DNA from: Flavobacteriales bacterium
GTDB taxonomy: Bacteria > Bacteroidota > Bacteroidia > Flavobacteriales_F > PHOS-HE28
Length of the DNA stretch: 64,000 nt
Assembly: GCA_016716605.1 (NCBI GenBank)
Contig: JADJWA010000001.1
Location: 310,001 to 374,000 of the forward strand
Direction: 5' to 3'
Shown: piece by piece, positions 1-8,160 of the stretch
How the letters are laid out: each line of letters starts with the position of its first letter
Numbering within the stretch: position 1 is the first letter of the stretch
Program-made: the position numbers and the translations under genes
The notes under the pieces: generated by a model
The model's database searches: none
What the model was told of the DNA's origin: nothing
Seen by the model: only the letters and a program-made list of their open reading frames with translations

Positions 1-1063
1 CCAGGTTCGCGCGCGCGGACCAGATGTACAGCCCATTCGTGTAGGTGCCGATGCACAGCGCATCATCCATCCGCATCAAGCGTGCAGCGCCAGGGCATAA
101 GGGGTTGCTGCTTCGGCAGCGCTCTTCGGCGAGTGAGCGATCGTAGCGCTGCACCATGCCGGTGCCGAGATCGAGCTGAAGCAGGCCTTGGTCGATCGTG
201 GCCACGTGCACCATGCTTCCCGGCCCACGCAGCATGTCCTGCACCATGTGGTCCACGAACGTCGGTTCATGGTCCGGTTCGGGCCATAGCAGACGTACTT
301 CGCCATCGCGCTTGCGCATGCGGAAGATGCCCTCGCTCCAGGTGCCGATGATCAGGCAGCTGTCATCATCCGCCACGCCCCGGACCTGGAAGGCATAGCC
401 CGCACCGGGTGAATCGGCCGCCGGATGCAGATGGACCGGTGATGCGGTCCTGGTTTCCGGATCGAATCGGACCAGCCCTTTGAACGCTGATATCCACAGG
501 ACGCCGGCAGCATCCTCGTTGATCCCGATGACCGCTTCGCGGGATCGCGGCGATGGCAAAGGCGGTGGGATCTCCGTGGTGGCGAATGCTCGCGATGAAG
601 GATCGAACAGGCTGAGGCATCGCGCTCCATGCGCCACCCAGATGCGCCCCTTCCGATCGATGTGGATGCGATTCACCCGCTGTTCGCCATGCGCGGAGAA
701 CGCCGGTATCGGGATCGGGATATTCGTGAGCGTATCCGCCAACGGATCGAGCATGGTGAGGTATGGCGCGCTCGTTCCGATGTATAGCAGGCCATCATTC
801 CCCGCCGCCATGGCGATGATCATATCGCTCGGAATGGCCCGCATGCCCCCAGTGCGGTAGACCTTCACACGCTTGCCATCGAAGCGATTCAAGCCGTTGC
901 TCGTGCCGATCCACAGGTAGCCGCGCCGGTCTGCGGACATGCACTGGATGTGATCGCTCGAAAGCCCATCACGAACGGTGATGGTGCGCAGCTCAGGGGC
1001 CACGAGTTGCGCGCGGAGCCCAGTGATTGCGATAAAGCAGATGGCCGTGAAGAGCCTGTGCAT
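1..1063 (-). CDS. two-component-regulator propeller protein, N-terminal part (runs off left edge)
   Basis: Reading leftwards from ATG at 1063, about 354 codons stay open to the window edge. The N-terminus has a short signal peptide ending near GLRAQ. It is followed by the hallmark of the Reg_prop (two-component regulator propeller) family, a phrase of the type TVRDGLSSDHIQCMSADRRG then YLWIGTSNGLNRFDG. Weaker copies (IWVAHGARCLSLFD, LWISAFKGLVRFDP) recur about every 45-70 residues, as in a periplasmic beta-propeller sensor. In this family the propeller usually precedes a Y_Y_Y domain, one membrane helix and a histidine kinase or LuxR/AraC output. That part lies outside the window, so the output type is unknown. 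The start lies 24 bases after the moaC-mogA stop on the same strand. Confidence 0.8.
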   Translation of the reverse strand, partial: MHRLFTAICFIAITGLRAQLVAPELRTITVRDGLSSDHIQCMSADRRGYLWIGTSNGLNRFDGKRVKVYRTGGMRAIPSDMIIAMAAGNDGLLYIGTSAPYLTMLDPLADTLTNIPIPIPAFSAHGEQRVNRIHIDRKGRIWVAHGARCLSLFDPSSRAFATTEIPPPLPSPRSREAVIGINEDAAGVLWISAFKGLVRFDPETRTASPVHLHPAADSPGAGYAFQVRGVADDDSCLIIGTWSEGIFRMRKRDGEVRLLWPEPDHEPTFVDHMVQDMLRGPGSMVHVATIDQGLLQLDLGTGMVQRYDRSLAEERCRSSNPLCPGAARLMRMDDALCIGTYTNGLYIWSARANL

Positions 1064-1087
1064 ACCGCCCCGTTTATTGGAATTCAA

Positions 1088-2026
1088 TCACAACCCATGA
1101 CGGAACGTGTGCTCCTGCACCTTCACCACATGCAGCACGAAGGGGAACAGCGCATCCATCGTTTCCTGTGCGCCGCGGGTTGAGCCCGGCAAAGTGATCA
1201 CCAGTGTGCGGCCGATCATGCCGGCGACGCCACGGCTCATCATGGCCCAGGGCATGCGCTCCTGGCCGTAGGTGCGCGCGGCCTCCATGATGCCGGGCAC
1301 CTCGCGATCCAGGATGGGTGCGATGGCCTCCGGGGTGCGGTCGCGAGGTGAGAGGCCCGTGCCGCCAGTGGTGAGGATGAGGTCAATGCCTTCGTTCGCC
1401 CAGGCTCTCACCTGTGCAACGATCGTCTCGGGCTCATCGGGGACCACGGTGGTGTCGCTGCATTCTACCCCCAGCCTCTTCAGCCGCTCCAGCACTTCAA
1501 CCCCGCCTTTGTCCACCTTCTTGCCGCTCGCAACGCTATCACTGATCACCAGCACGGCCGCTTTCACCGGCGCATCGAAACGGTCCTTCCAATCGCTCTT
1601 GCCGCCTTTCTTCTCCAGCAGTTTGATGCCGGCGATAACCACGCCTTTGTCGATGGGCTTTAGCATGTCGTAGATGGTGAGGGCCGCCACGCTGGCTCCG
1701 TGCATGGCTTCAACTTCCACCCCCGTGCGGTAGATGGTGCGCACGCGCATGGTGACGATGACCTCCGTTACCCCCATCGCGAAAGTGCACTCCGCATGCT
1801 CGATCGGGAGCGGATGGCAATCGGGGATCAACTCGTGGGTCTTCTTCACGCCGAACAGCGCTGCTACACGCGCACTCTCCAGCACATCGCCCTTGGGCAC
1901 GCGCTTCTCTTTCACGGCGGCGATGGTGGCAGGATCACTAACAGTGACCAATGCCGTAGCGGTTGCTTCACGGAGCGTGGTGGGCTTGTGGGTGATGTCG
2001 ATCATGGGATGGTCGGGGCTGGACAT
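1088..2026 (-). CDS. moaCB: bifunctional molybdenum cofactor protein, MoaC-MogA/MoaB fusion
   Basis: A 312-residue fusion of two Moco enzymes. Residues about 8-155 are MoaC, which with MoaA converts GTP to cyclic pyranopterin monophosphate. Visible motifs are KGDVLESARVAALFGVKKT with the presumed catalytic Lys45, LIPDCHPLPIEH, and VAALTIYDMLK with Asp120 and Lys123. Residues about 157-312 are a MogA/MoaB molybdopterin adenylyltransferase with LVISDS, the nucleotide-binding TTGGTG (219-224), and LPGSTRGAQE. It is the last gene of a tight leftward Moco operon; moaE ends 9 bases upstream. Fused MoaC-MoaB proteins are known in Bacteroidota and elsewhere. ATG at 2026 is the only sensible start. 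Confidence 0.93.
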   Translation of the reverse strand: MSSPDHPMIDITHKPTTLREATATALVTVSDPATIAAVKEKRVPKGDVLESARVAALFGVKKTHELIPDCHPLPIEHAECTFAMGVTEVIVTMRVRTIYRTGVEVEAMHGASVAALTIYDMLKPIDKGVVIAGIKLLEKKGGKSDWKDRFDAPVKAAVLVISDSVASGKKVDKGGVEVLERLKRLGVECSDTTVVPDEPETIVAQVRAWANEGIDLILTTGGTGLSPRDRTPEAIAPILDREVPGIMEAARTYGQERMPWAMMSRGVAGMIGRTLVITLPGSTRGAQETMDALFPFVLHVVKVQEHTFRHGL

Positions 2027-2035
2027 ATCCCGCCC

Positions 2036-2491
2036 TTACGAATTGCTCTTCCAGAGATGACCGCTGTCGGACATGATTTCCTTCCCGAAGATCGGTAGTT
2101 CGCTCTTGACGCGCTCAACCACCCATGCTACCGCTTCCCGTGCTTGCAGACGATGCGGTGCACTGGCGAAGACCATGAAGCAAAGCTCACCAGCGCCGAT
2201 GGCGCCAAGGCTGTGATGCACATGCAAGCAGGTCATCGTCGGCCAACGGACAAAGGCCTCTTCGCGAATCAAGGTCATTCGCTCCAACGCCATCTCGCGG
2301 TAGGCGGTGTATTCGATCGCCATCGTCGTACGTCCATCAATCGTATCCGCGCGCACCTGCCCCAGGAAGATCTCGTGCGCACCGATGTCCATCCGCGTGG
2401 CGTGCTTGGCGATGCTTGTGGCAATGAAGGCTGGGCCTATCGGCCCCTCCACGAAGATGTCCCTCACCTTATGCGCTCCCGCTTCGCTCAT
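2036..2491 (-). CDS. moaE: molybdopterin synthase catalytic subunit MoaE
   Basis: A 151-residue large subunit of molybdopterin synthase, which with MoaD adds two sulfurs to cyclic pyranopterin monophosphate. Conserved features are GAHEIFLGQVR (residues 38-47), the AIEYTAYREMA strand, HHSLGAIGAGE (92-102), the HR pair (113-114), and the active-site stretch VKSELPIFGKE with Lys129 and Lys137. The start ATG overlaps the moaD stop (ATGA at 2488-2491), so the two subunits are translationally coupled in stoichiometric order. Confidence 0.95.
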   Translation of the reverse strand: MSEAGAHKVRDIFVEGPIGPAFIATSIAKHATRMDIGAHEIFLGQVRADTIDGRTTMAIEYTAYREMALERMTLIREEAFVRWPTMTCLHVHHSLGAIGAGELCFMVFASAPHRLQAREAVAWVVERVKSELPIFGKEIMSDSGHLWKSNS

Positions 2492-2712
2492 CCTCCTGCG
2501 AATGGGGGTAGCACGGCGATCTCCTCGTTGCCGGTCAGGCTCCGGTCCTCCTTCACGATCACGCGATCCACGGCGATGGCATGGCTGAGCGCCGTGAGCT
2601 CAGGGATGCGTTCCGCCAAGCGGGCGCGCAGCTCGCTCAAAGTGGAAGCCTCCAGTTCGAGCCTTCCCTCGCCCGCCTTCTCGGCGATCATTCCGAAGAG
2701 CAGCACCACCAT
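2488..2712 (-). CDS. moaD: molybdopterin synthase sulfur carrier subunit MoaD
   Basis: A 74-residue ubiquitin-fold sulfur carrier. It ends in the double glycine of MoaD (PPFAGG), which is adenylated and then thiocarboxylated. The small size, the beta-grasp-like start (VVLLFGMIAEKAG) and the NEEIAVLPPFAGG tail fit the family. It lies 3 bases after mobA and overlaps moaE by 4 bases. The likely adenylating partner is the ThiF/MoeB-like protein at the head of the same operon (4448-5161). Confidence 0.93.
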   Translation of the reverse strand: MVVLLFGMIAEKAGEGRLELEASTLSELRARLAERIPELTALSHAIAVDRVIVKEDRSLTGNEEIAVLPPFAGG

Positions 2713-2715
2713 GCC

Positions 2716-3279
2716 TCAAAGGTCGTTCGGCGCGTTGATGTTCCGGAACAGATCCGATGGCCAGCCGTCATGGCCTGGCCTCACTTCAATATGGCTGGTG
2801 CGCACTTGACTCAAGGCATCGCTCATCTTCAGCACGTCCAGCTCCACGCAGCGGCGGAAGACGGGCTGCGCGCTGCGGTGGTAAGCTGCGGCAAGCGGCT
2901 CGATCCATCCGTCATGCCTGGGCACCACGGCATCCGTGGCATGGCCTGCCTGCGCCTTCAGCAGATCGAAAAGGCGGTCGTTGAGCGCAGGCATATCGCA
3001 AGCGATCACCAGGAGCCTATCGTTGCATGCGTAGCGCATGGCCGTGGCTATTCCGCCGAGCGGTCCTTTGCCGGGCCATTCATCCGCGATCACGAACGGA
3101 CCGACGGCACCATGCTTCTCCGGCGCGCCGATCACGAGCAGCTCGGCGCAATGCGGTTCGAGCTTGTCCAGCGCGAGATCAAGGAGCTTTCGCCCATCGA
3201 CCTCGATGAGCGCTTTGTCGCGGCCCATGCGGGAGCTCTTTCCGCCCGCGAGCACCACGCCGGTCCAGCCCTGCTTCAT
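2716..3279 (-). CDS. mobA: molybdenum cofactor guanylyltransferase MobA
   Basis: A 187-residue nucleotidyltransferase that links GMP to molybdopterin to form the MGD/bis-MGD cofactor. It has the GTP-binding loop LAGGKSSRMGRDKALIEVDG starting at residue 10, the ribose-contacting GKGPLGGIATAMRY (70-83) and the metal-binding ACDMP (93-97). Length fits MobA. It overlaps the moeA stop through ATGA at 3276-3279. Its presence suggests the cell makes dinucleotide-form cofactor, as DMSO-reductase-family enzymes need; no such enzyme is in this window. Confidence 0.93.
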   Translation of the reverse strand: MKQGWTGVVLAGGKSSRMGRDKALIEVDGRKLLDLALDKLEPHCAELLVIGAPEKHGAVGPFVIADEWPGKGPLGGIATAMRYACNDRLLVIACDMPALNDRLFDLLKAQAGHATDAVVPRHDGWIEPLAAAYHRSAQPVFRRCVELDVLKMSDALSQVRTSHIEVRPGHDGWPSDLFRNINAPNDL

Positions 3280-4478
3280 GGGCGCGGCAGGTAGAGGACT
3301 TCAACATCCTTCGAAGAGCCGGCCTGCCCGTCTGCCGGGAAATACGCGATCGCGTCCGCCATGGCCATGGTGGTGAGCATGTGCGAACCTTCGTCGGGCA
3401 GCAGATGCACCATGCCGCCGCGCACTTGCGCAGCGAGGAACCCGGCACGACCGCCCTTGAGTTTCACGGTGCCGGCCAACGGTAGCCGCTCCGAGCGCGG
3501 CCAAGGTTCCCGCGCGCCCTGCATGGCCCGGATGAAGGGCAGCACGTAGGCGTGCCAGCAGACCAGCACCGCACGCGGGTTGCCGGGCAAGCCGAATACT
3601 TGTTTGCGGCCGAGTGAGGCGAAGAGCATGGGTTTGCCGGGCTTCTGCAACACCCCGTGGAAATGGATGGTGGCACCGAGCTCCTCGAGCACGGGCCGCA
3701 TGAGGTCGTGATCACCGACGGAGACACCGCCGGTGGCGATCACCAGGTCGTTCTCAGCTGCCGCCTGCTTGAGCGCATCATTCAGCGCTTCGCGGTCATC
3801 GGCGGCAGAGTAAGCCACGTCGTCCGTGGGAAGCCATGCCTCACGGACCGCAGCGATGAGCATGCGGTCGTTGCTGCTGTGCATCCGCCCTTCATCGCGC
3901 TGCGCGCCCTCGATGAACTCATCGCCCGTGCGCAAGATGCCCACTTGAGGCTCCGCGGCCACCATCACTTCCTGCACGCCGCCCGAGGCGAGCACGCCGA
4001 TCTGCGCCGAGCCGATACGCTCGCCTTTGGCCAGGAGCAGTTCGCCGGCGATGAAAGATTCTCCGCGCCGGCGGATGTTCGCACCGGGCCTCAGCTCGCC
4101 CGTCATCATCGAAACAGTGCCGTCATCCGTGCGGATATGCTCCTGCATGGCTACGGCTGCCGCACCTGCTGGCACCGCAGCCCCCGTGAAGATGCGGACG
4201 CATTCATCAGGCCTCAGCTCGATCCGCAGGGATTCCCCTGCCATGATCCGCCCTACGAGCTTCCATGGGCCGTGCCCCTCGCCCACCGCGAAACCATCCA
4301 CAGCGCTCGTATCGAATCGCGGGTAATCATCGGCAGCGAAGGCATCGGCTGCAGCGAAGCCGCCCACGGCGTGCTCCAGCGCGCGGAACTCTGCGGGCGT
4401 GGAAGGCGCGTGCTGCATGATGATGCGGCGCGCCTCCTCGACGGTGATCAGTTCACGGATGCCTGGTAGCTCGTCCAT
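3276..4478 (-). CDS. moeA: molybdopterin molybdenumtransferase MoeA
   Basis: A 400-residue MoeA, which inserts molybdate into adenylylated molybdopterin. Family motifs in order are FDTSAVDGFAV (about residues 55-65), an RIFTGAAVP loop, IRRRGESF, IGVLASGGVQEV, the MoCF-binding TGGVSVGDHDLM, LQKPGKPMLFA and FGLPGNPRAV, then the C-terminal beta domain with LPL..TVKLKGGRAGFLAAQVRGG. Length is typical. The first 31 bases overlap the end of the upstream ThiF-like gene, and its stop overlaps mobA, so the operon is translationally tight. Confidence 0.95.
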   Translation of the reverse strand: MDELPGIRELITVEEARRIIMQHAPSTPAEFRALEHAVGGFAAADAFAADDYPRFDTSAVDGFAVGEGHGPWKLVGRIMAGESLRIELRPDECVRIFTGAAVPAGAAAVAMQEHIRTDDGTVSMMTGELRPGANIRRRGESFIAGELLLAKGERIGSAQIGVLASGGVQEVMVAAEPQVGILRTGDEFIEGAQRDEGRMHSSNDRMLIAAVREAWLPTDDVAYSAADDREALNDALKQAAAENDLVIATGGVSVGDHDLMRPVLEELGATIHFHGVLQKPGKPMLFASLGRKQVFGLPGNPRAVLVCWHAYVLPFIRAMQGAREPWPRSERLPLAGTVKLKGGRAGFLAAQVRGGMVHLLPDEGSHMLTTMAMADAIAYFPADGQAGSSKDVEVLYLPRP

Positions 4479-5161
4479 TGTCGCGGCAGCGTTTCAAAAA
4501 TCTCGAGCCGGCCGCATGCCACCGGCTCACCGGCCAGCAAGGATCGGATATGCACAGCCATACGTGCGGCCACGGCTTCGATGGCCTCCTGATGGACCAA
4601 ACGCATGTCACAGCCATCCTGCCCGGCCCCTACCCTTCCAGTGAACAGATCGGCACGCGACAATCCTTCGCGATCACCGGGTGCATGCAGCACCAGGACC
4701 TGGCCTTGATCGCGATGCAGGGCGCCGCTCACCAATACGGTTCCGAGCCTCGCGCACGTGCGATCGATCAATGCCTTGGCGTGCAGGTCGTCCGTGCAAT
4801 CGGCAACGATGCCATGACCGATCAGCAACTCATCCGCATTGCCCGCATCCAGGAATCGATCCACGGCAGCAATTGCGATCCCCGGTGCGCCCGCGTGCAC
4901 CCGGGAACGCGCAGCGGCCGACTTGGCGGAACCGATGTCGCCAGCTGAATACAAAGGTTGCCGCTCGAGGTTGTCCGACTCTACGAGGTCGCCATCGATG
5001 ATCGAGATCCCCTGGATCGGCATGCGCAGCAAACGCGCGATCAGGGCGCAGCCCAAGGACCCGGCGCCAACCAGGGCGATGCGATCGTGCGGCTTGCTGT
5101 TCACGTGGCCGAAGGTAGTCCCGGCCCCCTTGGCGCTGCGCTCGGTGAACGAGGCAACCAT
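4448..5161 (-). CDS. ThiF/MoeB-family sulfur-carrier adenylyltransferase
   Basis: About 237 residues from ATG at 5161. The frame is open to 5251, but that extension would lie inside the terminator of the preceding gene, so I prefer 5161. The Rossmann ATP site IALVGAGSLGC, the IDGDLVESDNLERQPLY loop, SAKSAAA and VADCTDDLHAK are the usual E1-like elements. As first gene of the Moco operon its likely job is to adenylate the MoaD C-terminus. Unlike classical MoeB and ThiF it has no CxxC pairs (its five cysteines are isolated), so the structural zinc site is missing. The similarly non-zinc HesA/TcdA-like branch is an alternative assignment. Confidence 0.8.
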   Translation of the reverse strand: MVASFTERSAKGAGTTFGHVNSKPHDRIALVGAGSLGCALIARLLRMPIQGISIIDGDLVESDNLERQPLYSAGDIGSAKSAAARSRVHAGAPGIAIAAVDRFLDAGNADELLIGHGIVADCTDDLHAKALIDRTCARLGTVLVSGALHRDQGQVLVLHAPGDREGLSRADLFTGRVGAGQDGCDMRLVHQEAIEAVAARMAVHIRSLLAGEPVACGRLEIFETLPRQWTSYQASVN

Positions 5162-5213
5162 GGCCGTAACCGCCGATCGAGCTCTTTCCCTCCAAGGCGC
5201 GCAAGCAAAGCGA

Positions 5214-5244
5214 AGCGCCCCGCGATCCGGGATCGCGGGGCGCT
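5214..5244 (-). terminator. Rho-independent terminator after the FG-GAP/UnbV gene
   Basis: A near-perfect inverted repeat: arm AGCGCCCCGCGATCC (5214-5228) and its complement at 5230-5244, with one central base. It starts 22 bases past the stop of the upstream leftward gene and is followed on the minus strand by a weak T-rich stretch (TTCGCTTTGCTTG). It separates that gene from the Moco operon. Confidence 0.75.
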
Positions 5245-5266
5245 CTGTCAAGCGATTGCCACCGGC

Positions 5267-8083
5267 CTACTGCACAACCACTCGCTGGTGGCTCGTGCCC
5301 AACGCATGACGGACCCGAACGATGTACTCGCCCGGAGCAATGCCCTGCACTCCGATGGTGCTGATGCCAGTGCTGCTGGCACCCAGGCTCAGCGCAACAC
5401 GACCGGTCACATCCAGCAGTTCGATGCCGGTGAGGCCCGCCACGCCATTCGCCACAACCGTGATCGACTCATGCGCCGGATTGGGGAACACACCGATCGG
5501 GGCCTCGCCGTTCTCAGCGATGCCTACGCTGATCTCAACCGTGGCGGGATCGCGCAAGCTCTCGCAAGACACGCCTGCGGCCTCCACTTCCCAATCGTAG
5601 AAGAAGTAGTAGAAGTTGAGCGCGTTGGCCCCGGTGACACTGCTGGTGGTAATGGCGCCGACCGTGCCGAGGGCATACGGATACGCGGGATTGCTGCCGT
5701 TGCCATCTCGCCAGAGCTGCGGGTTGCCGCCCACGCAGCGCAGGCCATATTCGCCAGGGCCGGGCACGGCGTAGTTCAGGTCGATGCGGCTCTCGCCATC
5801 GGGGATGTTGATCACCTGGCTGGCAATGGTGCTGCCATCGGCACGATCGATGAGCGCCACGGTGCGGTTGCCAGCACCGTTGGCATACACCTTCACGCTC
5901 ACGATGGTGAAGGCCTCGGAGGCGGTGAACACCGGGTAGTTGTCGCTATTGGTATGATAGGCTCCGGGCGCAGCCGTGGTGAGCCTGTCCGCCGGCCCTC
6001 CGAACCAATCGCCGCCGCCATGGATCGTGGTTGCGCTGGCGTAGAACGTGGTGGTGGAATTCAGGAAGGGGGTGATGAAGGTGCTGCCGCTAGCGATCGC
6101 CGGGCCACCGGAATTCTCCGCGAACCATTGGATATTCTCACCGACCGCCTCCAGCGTGGCTGAGCCAGGACCGGAAAGGATCACGTCATCGGCCACCGGC
6201 ATGGGCGCAGCGAGCACTTCCACGTCGATGGGCGCACTGGTGAATTCGCCGCACGTGCCGGTGATGGTCACCGTATAGGTTCCCGATTGCGAGATGCTGG
6301 TCTGCTGGGTGGTTGCGCCATTGCTCCAGGCGTAGCCGTTGGCCACCGAGCTGCTGAGCTCCACCGAGCCGCCTTCGCAGATCGTGGTCGGTCCATCGGC
6401 CGTCACAGAGGGCGTCTCATCGGGGCTCTGCTGCACGAAGAAGCTCGTTGTTCCGGTGCAGCCGCTGCCATCGTCGATCACCACCGAGTAGTTCCCCGGC
6501 GTGGCCACGTTGATGGACTGGGTGCTGGCGCCGGTGCTCCAGGTGTACTCGAAGCCCGCATTCGCCTCCAGCACCACGCTATCACCATTTCCGCAAAGGA
6601 CAGGATTGCCGATGGGCGTGATCGTCGCAACCGGGCTGATGCAGGTGTTCTCAATGATCGTGATGTACTGGTCGGCGGCAATGTCGTTGAAGGTCTCGGT
6701 GCCGCCAGCGGGCCAGCGCACGGTAAGGGTGGGGATCACCGTATGCGAACCCAGGCCGAACATGCCAGCGAAGGTGGTGACCATGCCATAGCTCTCACCG
6801 GAGCGCACCTCGCGGATCTGTGTTCCCCATGGGCCGGTGATGGTGATCCGGGCGCCCACGGCATCGCGGTTGCTCACGGTGCCTTGCAAGCGCACGCCGA
6901 ACCAATGGTTGTCGTTGCCATTGTTCAGCCAGAGGCGGTCGGGGTTGTTGCTGTCCGTGCCGATGTAGCTGCTGCCATAGTTGGCGAACACGTCCACGAA
7001 GCCATCGTTGTTCAGATCGCCCGTGGCGAAGCTGTGCATGGCCTTGCCACTGGGGAACAATCCGGTGATCCGGGTGAAGGTGCCATCGCCGTCGTTCTTG
7101 AAATAGTACTCCACGCCCCCCGCGATGAGCAGGTCAACGAAGCCATCATTGTCGAAATCGGCGAACTTGCTCTGCAGCATGAAACCGCCGTACTCCAGGC
7201 CGCTACCGGCCGTGATTTCGGTGAAATGGCCGCTGCCATCGTTCTCGAAGAGCTGGATATCGTTGTCGTGGTTGGTGAGCACCATATCGAAGTCGCCATC
7301 GTTATCGATGTCGCCGAAGTCGGCCGTCCAGCTCTGGAAGCGGACCTGAACGCCGTAGTCCTCCGCCTGATCCGTGTAGTTGTTATTGCCGTCGTTCACG
7401 AAGAGGCGGTTCCAACGGCGGGGATCATCCGGGTTGTTCACGCCCTGGCGGCAGTGCGCGATGTAGAGGTCGAGGTCGCCGTCGTTGTCGAAGTCGGTCC
7501 ACACGCTGCCGTAGTTCCCGCTCATATCGCTGGCCGGGGTGGTGGTGTAGTCGATGATATCAGCGTAGCTGAGGGTGCCGCTGCCGTTGTTGAGCCATTG
7601 CTTGGGCGCGCCATCGTCGTGACAGGCCCAATAGTCGTTGTGACCATCGTTGTTGATGTCGGCGATGTTCACGCATTGCGTGAAGAGGCTGCCATTGTTA
7701 AGGTCGCTGATCGTGCTCTGGCCGATGCCGGTGATCCGCCGGTAGTGCGTGCCATCGTAGCTGCCACCGCTCACCACGTCCTTATGACCGTCATTGTCAA
7801 CGTCAGCCGCCGCGAAGCCCCATTGGCCGCTGCCGCTCATGTTGCCGTAGTCCACCGTTGTGAAGGTGCCATTGGCATTCTGGTAATCGACCCACAGCGT
7901 GCGGCTGTTGTGCAGCTTCACGATGTCGTCGAGCCCGTCGCCGTTCATGTCCGTCACGCCCATGCAGCCGCCGCTGAGGCTGGCGCTCATCAACGGGGTG
8001 CTGTTGGTGAAGGCGAGCTGGGCTTGCACCAGGCCGGGCAGAGCAGCGACGACCGCGGCCAAGAGTAGTTTTCGTCCGTTCAT
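5267..8083 (-). CDS. FG-GAP/VCBS repeat and ASPIC/UnbV protein with T9SS type A sorting domain
   Basis: A 938-residue secreted protein. A signal peptide ends at LPGLVQAQ (about residue 22). Next come at least six calcium-binding blade motifs of the DxDxDG kind (DMNGDGLDD, DVDNDGHKD, DINNDGHND, DFDNDGDLD, DIDNDGDFD, DLNNDGFVD), which form an FG-GAP/VCBS beta-propeller. An ASPIC/UnbV domain follows near 390-485 (HWFGVRLQG, RDAVGARITI, TLTVRWPAGGTETF). Ig/PKD-like segments with repeated YTWSTGASTQSI-type phrases follow. The end is a type A sorting domain (GVFPNPAHESITV...LLDVTGRVALSL...APGEYIVRV). It is probably carried across the outer membrane by T9SS and anchored at the cell surface. Ligand unknown. 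It has its own promoter and terminator. Confidence 0.88.
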   Translation of the reverse strand: MNGRKLLLAAVVAALPGLVQAQLAFTNSTPLMSASLSGGCMGVTDMNGDGLDDIVKLHNSRTLWVDYQNANGTFTTVDYGNMSGSGQWGFAAADVDNDGHKDVVSGGSYDGTHYRRITGIGQSTISDLNNGSLFTQCVNIADINNDGHNDYWACHDDGAPKQWLNNGSGTLSYADIIDYTTTPASDMSGNYGSVWTDFDNDGDLDLYIAHCRQGVNNPDDPRRWNRLFVNDGNNNYTDQAEDYGVQVRFQSWTADFGDIDNDGDFDMVLTNHDNDIQLFENDGSGHFTEITAGSGLEYGGFMLQSKFADFDNDGFVDLLIAGGVEYYFKNDGDGTFTRITGLFPSGKAMHSFATGDLNNDGFVDVFANYGSSYIGTDSNNPDRLWLNNGNDNHWFGVRLQGTVSNRDAVGARITITGPWGTQIREVRSGESYGMVTTFAGMFGLGSHTVIPTLTVRWPAGGTETFNDIAADQYITIIENTCISPVATITPIGNPVLCGNGDSVVLEANAGFEYTWSTGASTQSINVATPGNYSVVIDDGSGCTGTTSFFVQQSPDETPSVTADGPTTICEGGSVELSSSVANGYAWSNGATTQQTSISQSGTYTVTITGTCGEFTSAPIDVEVLAAPMPVADDVILSGPGSATLEAVGENIQWFAENSGGPAIASGSTFITPFLNSTTTFYASATTIHGGGDWFGGPADRLTTAAPGAYHTNSDNYPVFTASEAFTIVSVKVYANGAGNRTVALIDRADGSTIASQVINIPDGESRIDLNYAVPGPGEYGLRCVGGNPQLWRDGNGSNPAYPYALGTVGAITTSSVTGANALNFYYFFYDWEVEAAGVSCESLRDPATVEISVGIAENGEAPIGVFPNPAHESITVVANGVAGLTGIELLDVTGRVALSLGASSTGISTIGVQGIAPGEYIVRVRHALGTSHQRVVVQ

Positions 8084-8133
8084 TTGGTTTGATTGGTTTC
8101 GGTTCCGGAAAATGGGTTTGCTTGCAGGCGCGC

Positions 8134-8141
8134 CGAATGTA
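8134..8141 (-). promoter_or_regulatory. candidate -7 promoter box (TACATTCG)
   Basis: In the 77-base gap upstream of the FG-GAP gene, the minus strand reads TACATTCG, close to the Bacteroidota -7 consensus TAnnTTTG. No clear -33 TTTG is visible. The leader would be about 45 bases. Confidence 0.4.
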
Positions 8142-8160
8142 GGAGAAGGCCCGATCCGGA

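Noticed and set aside
6287..8068. Long open frame on the plus strand (about 590 codons)
   Set aside because: It is antisense to the FG-GAP/UnbV gene, has a His/Ala/Val-rich composition without domains, and results from the GC-rich codon pattern of the real gene.
5267..8083. Short repeated units that could suggest a CRISPR array or satellite
   Set aside because: They are codons for DxDxDG calcium-binding repeats of a beta-propeller, imperfect and in frame.
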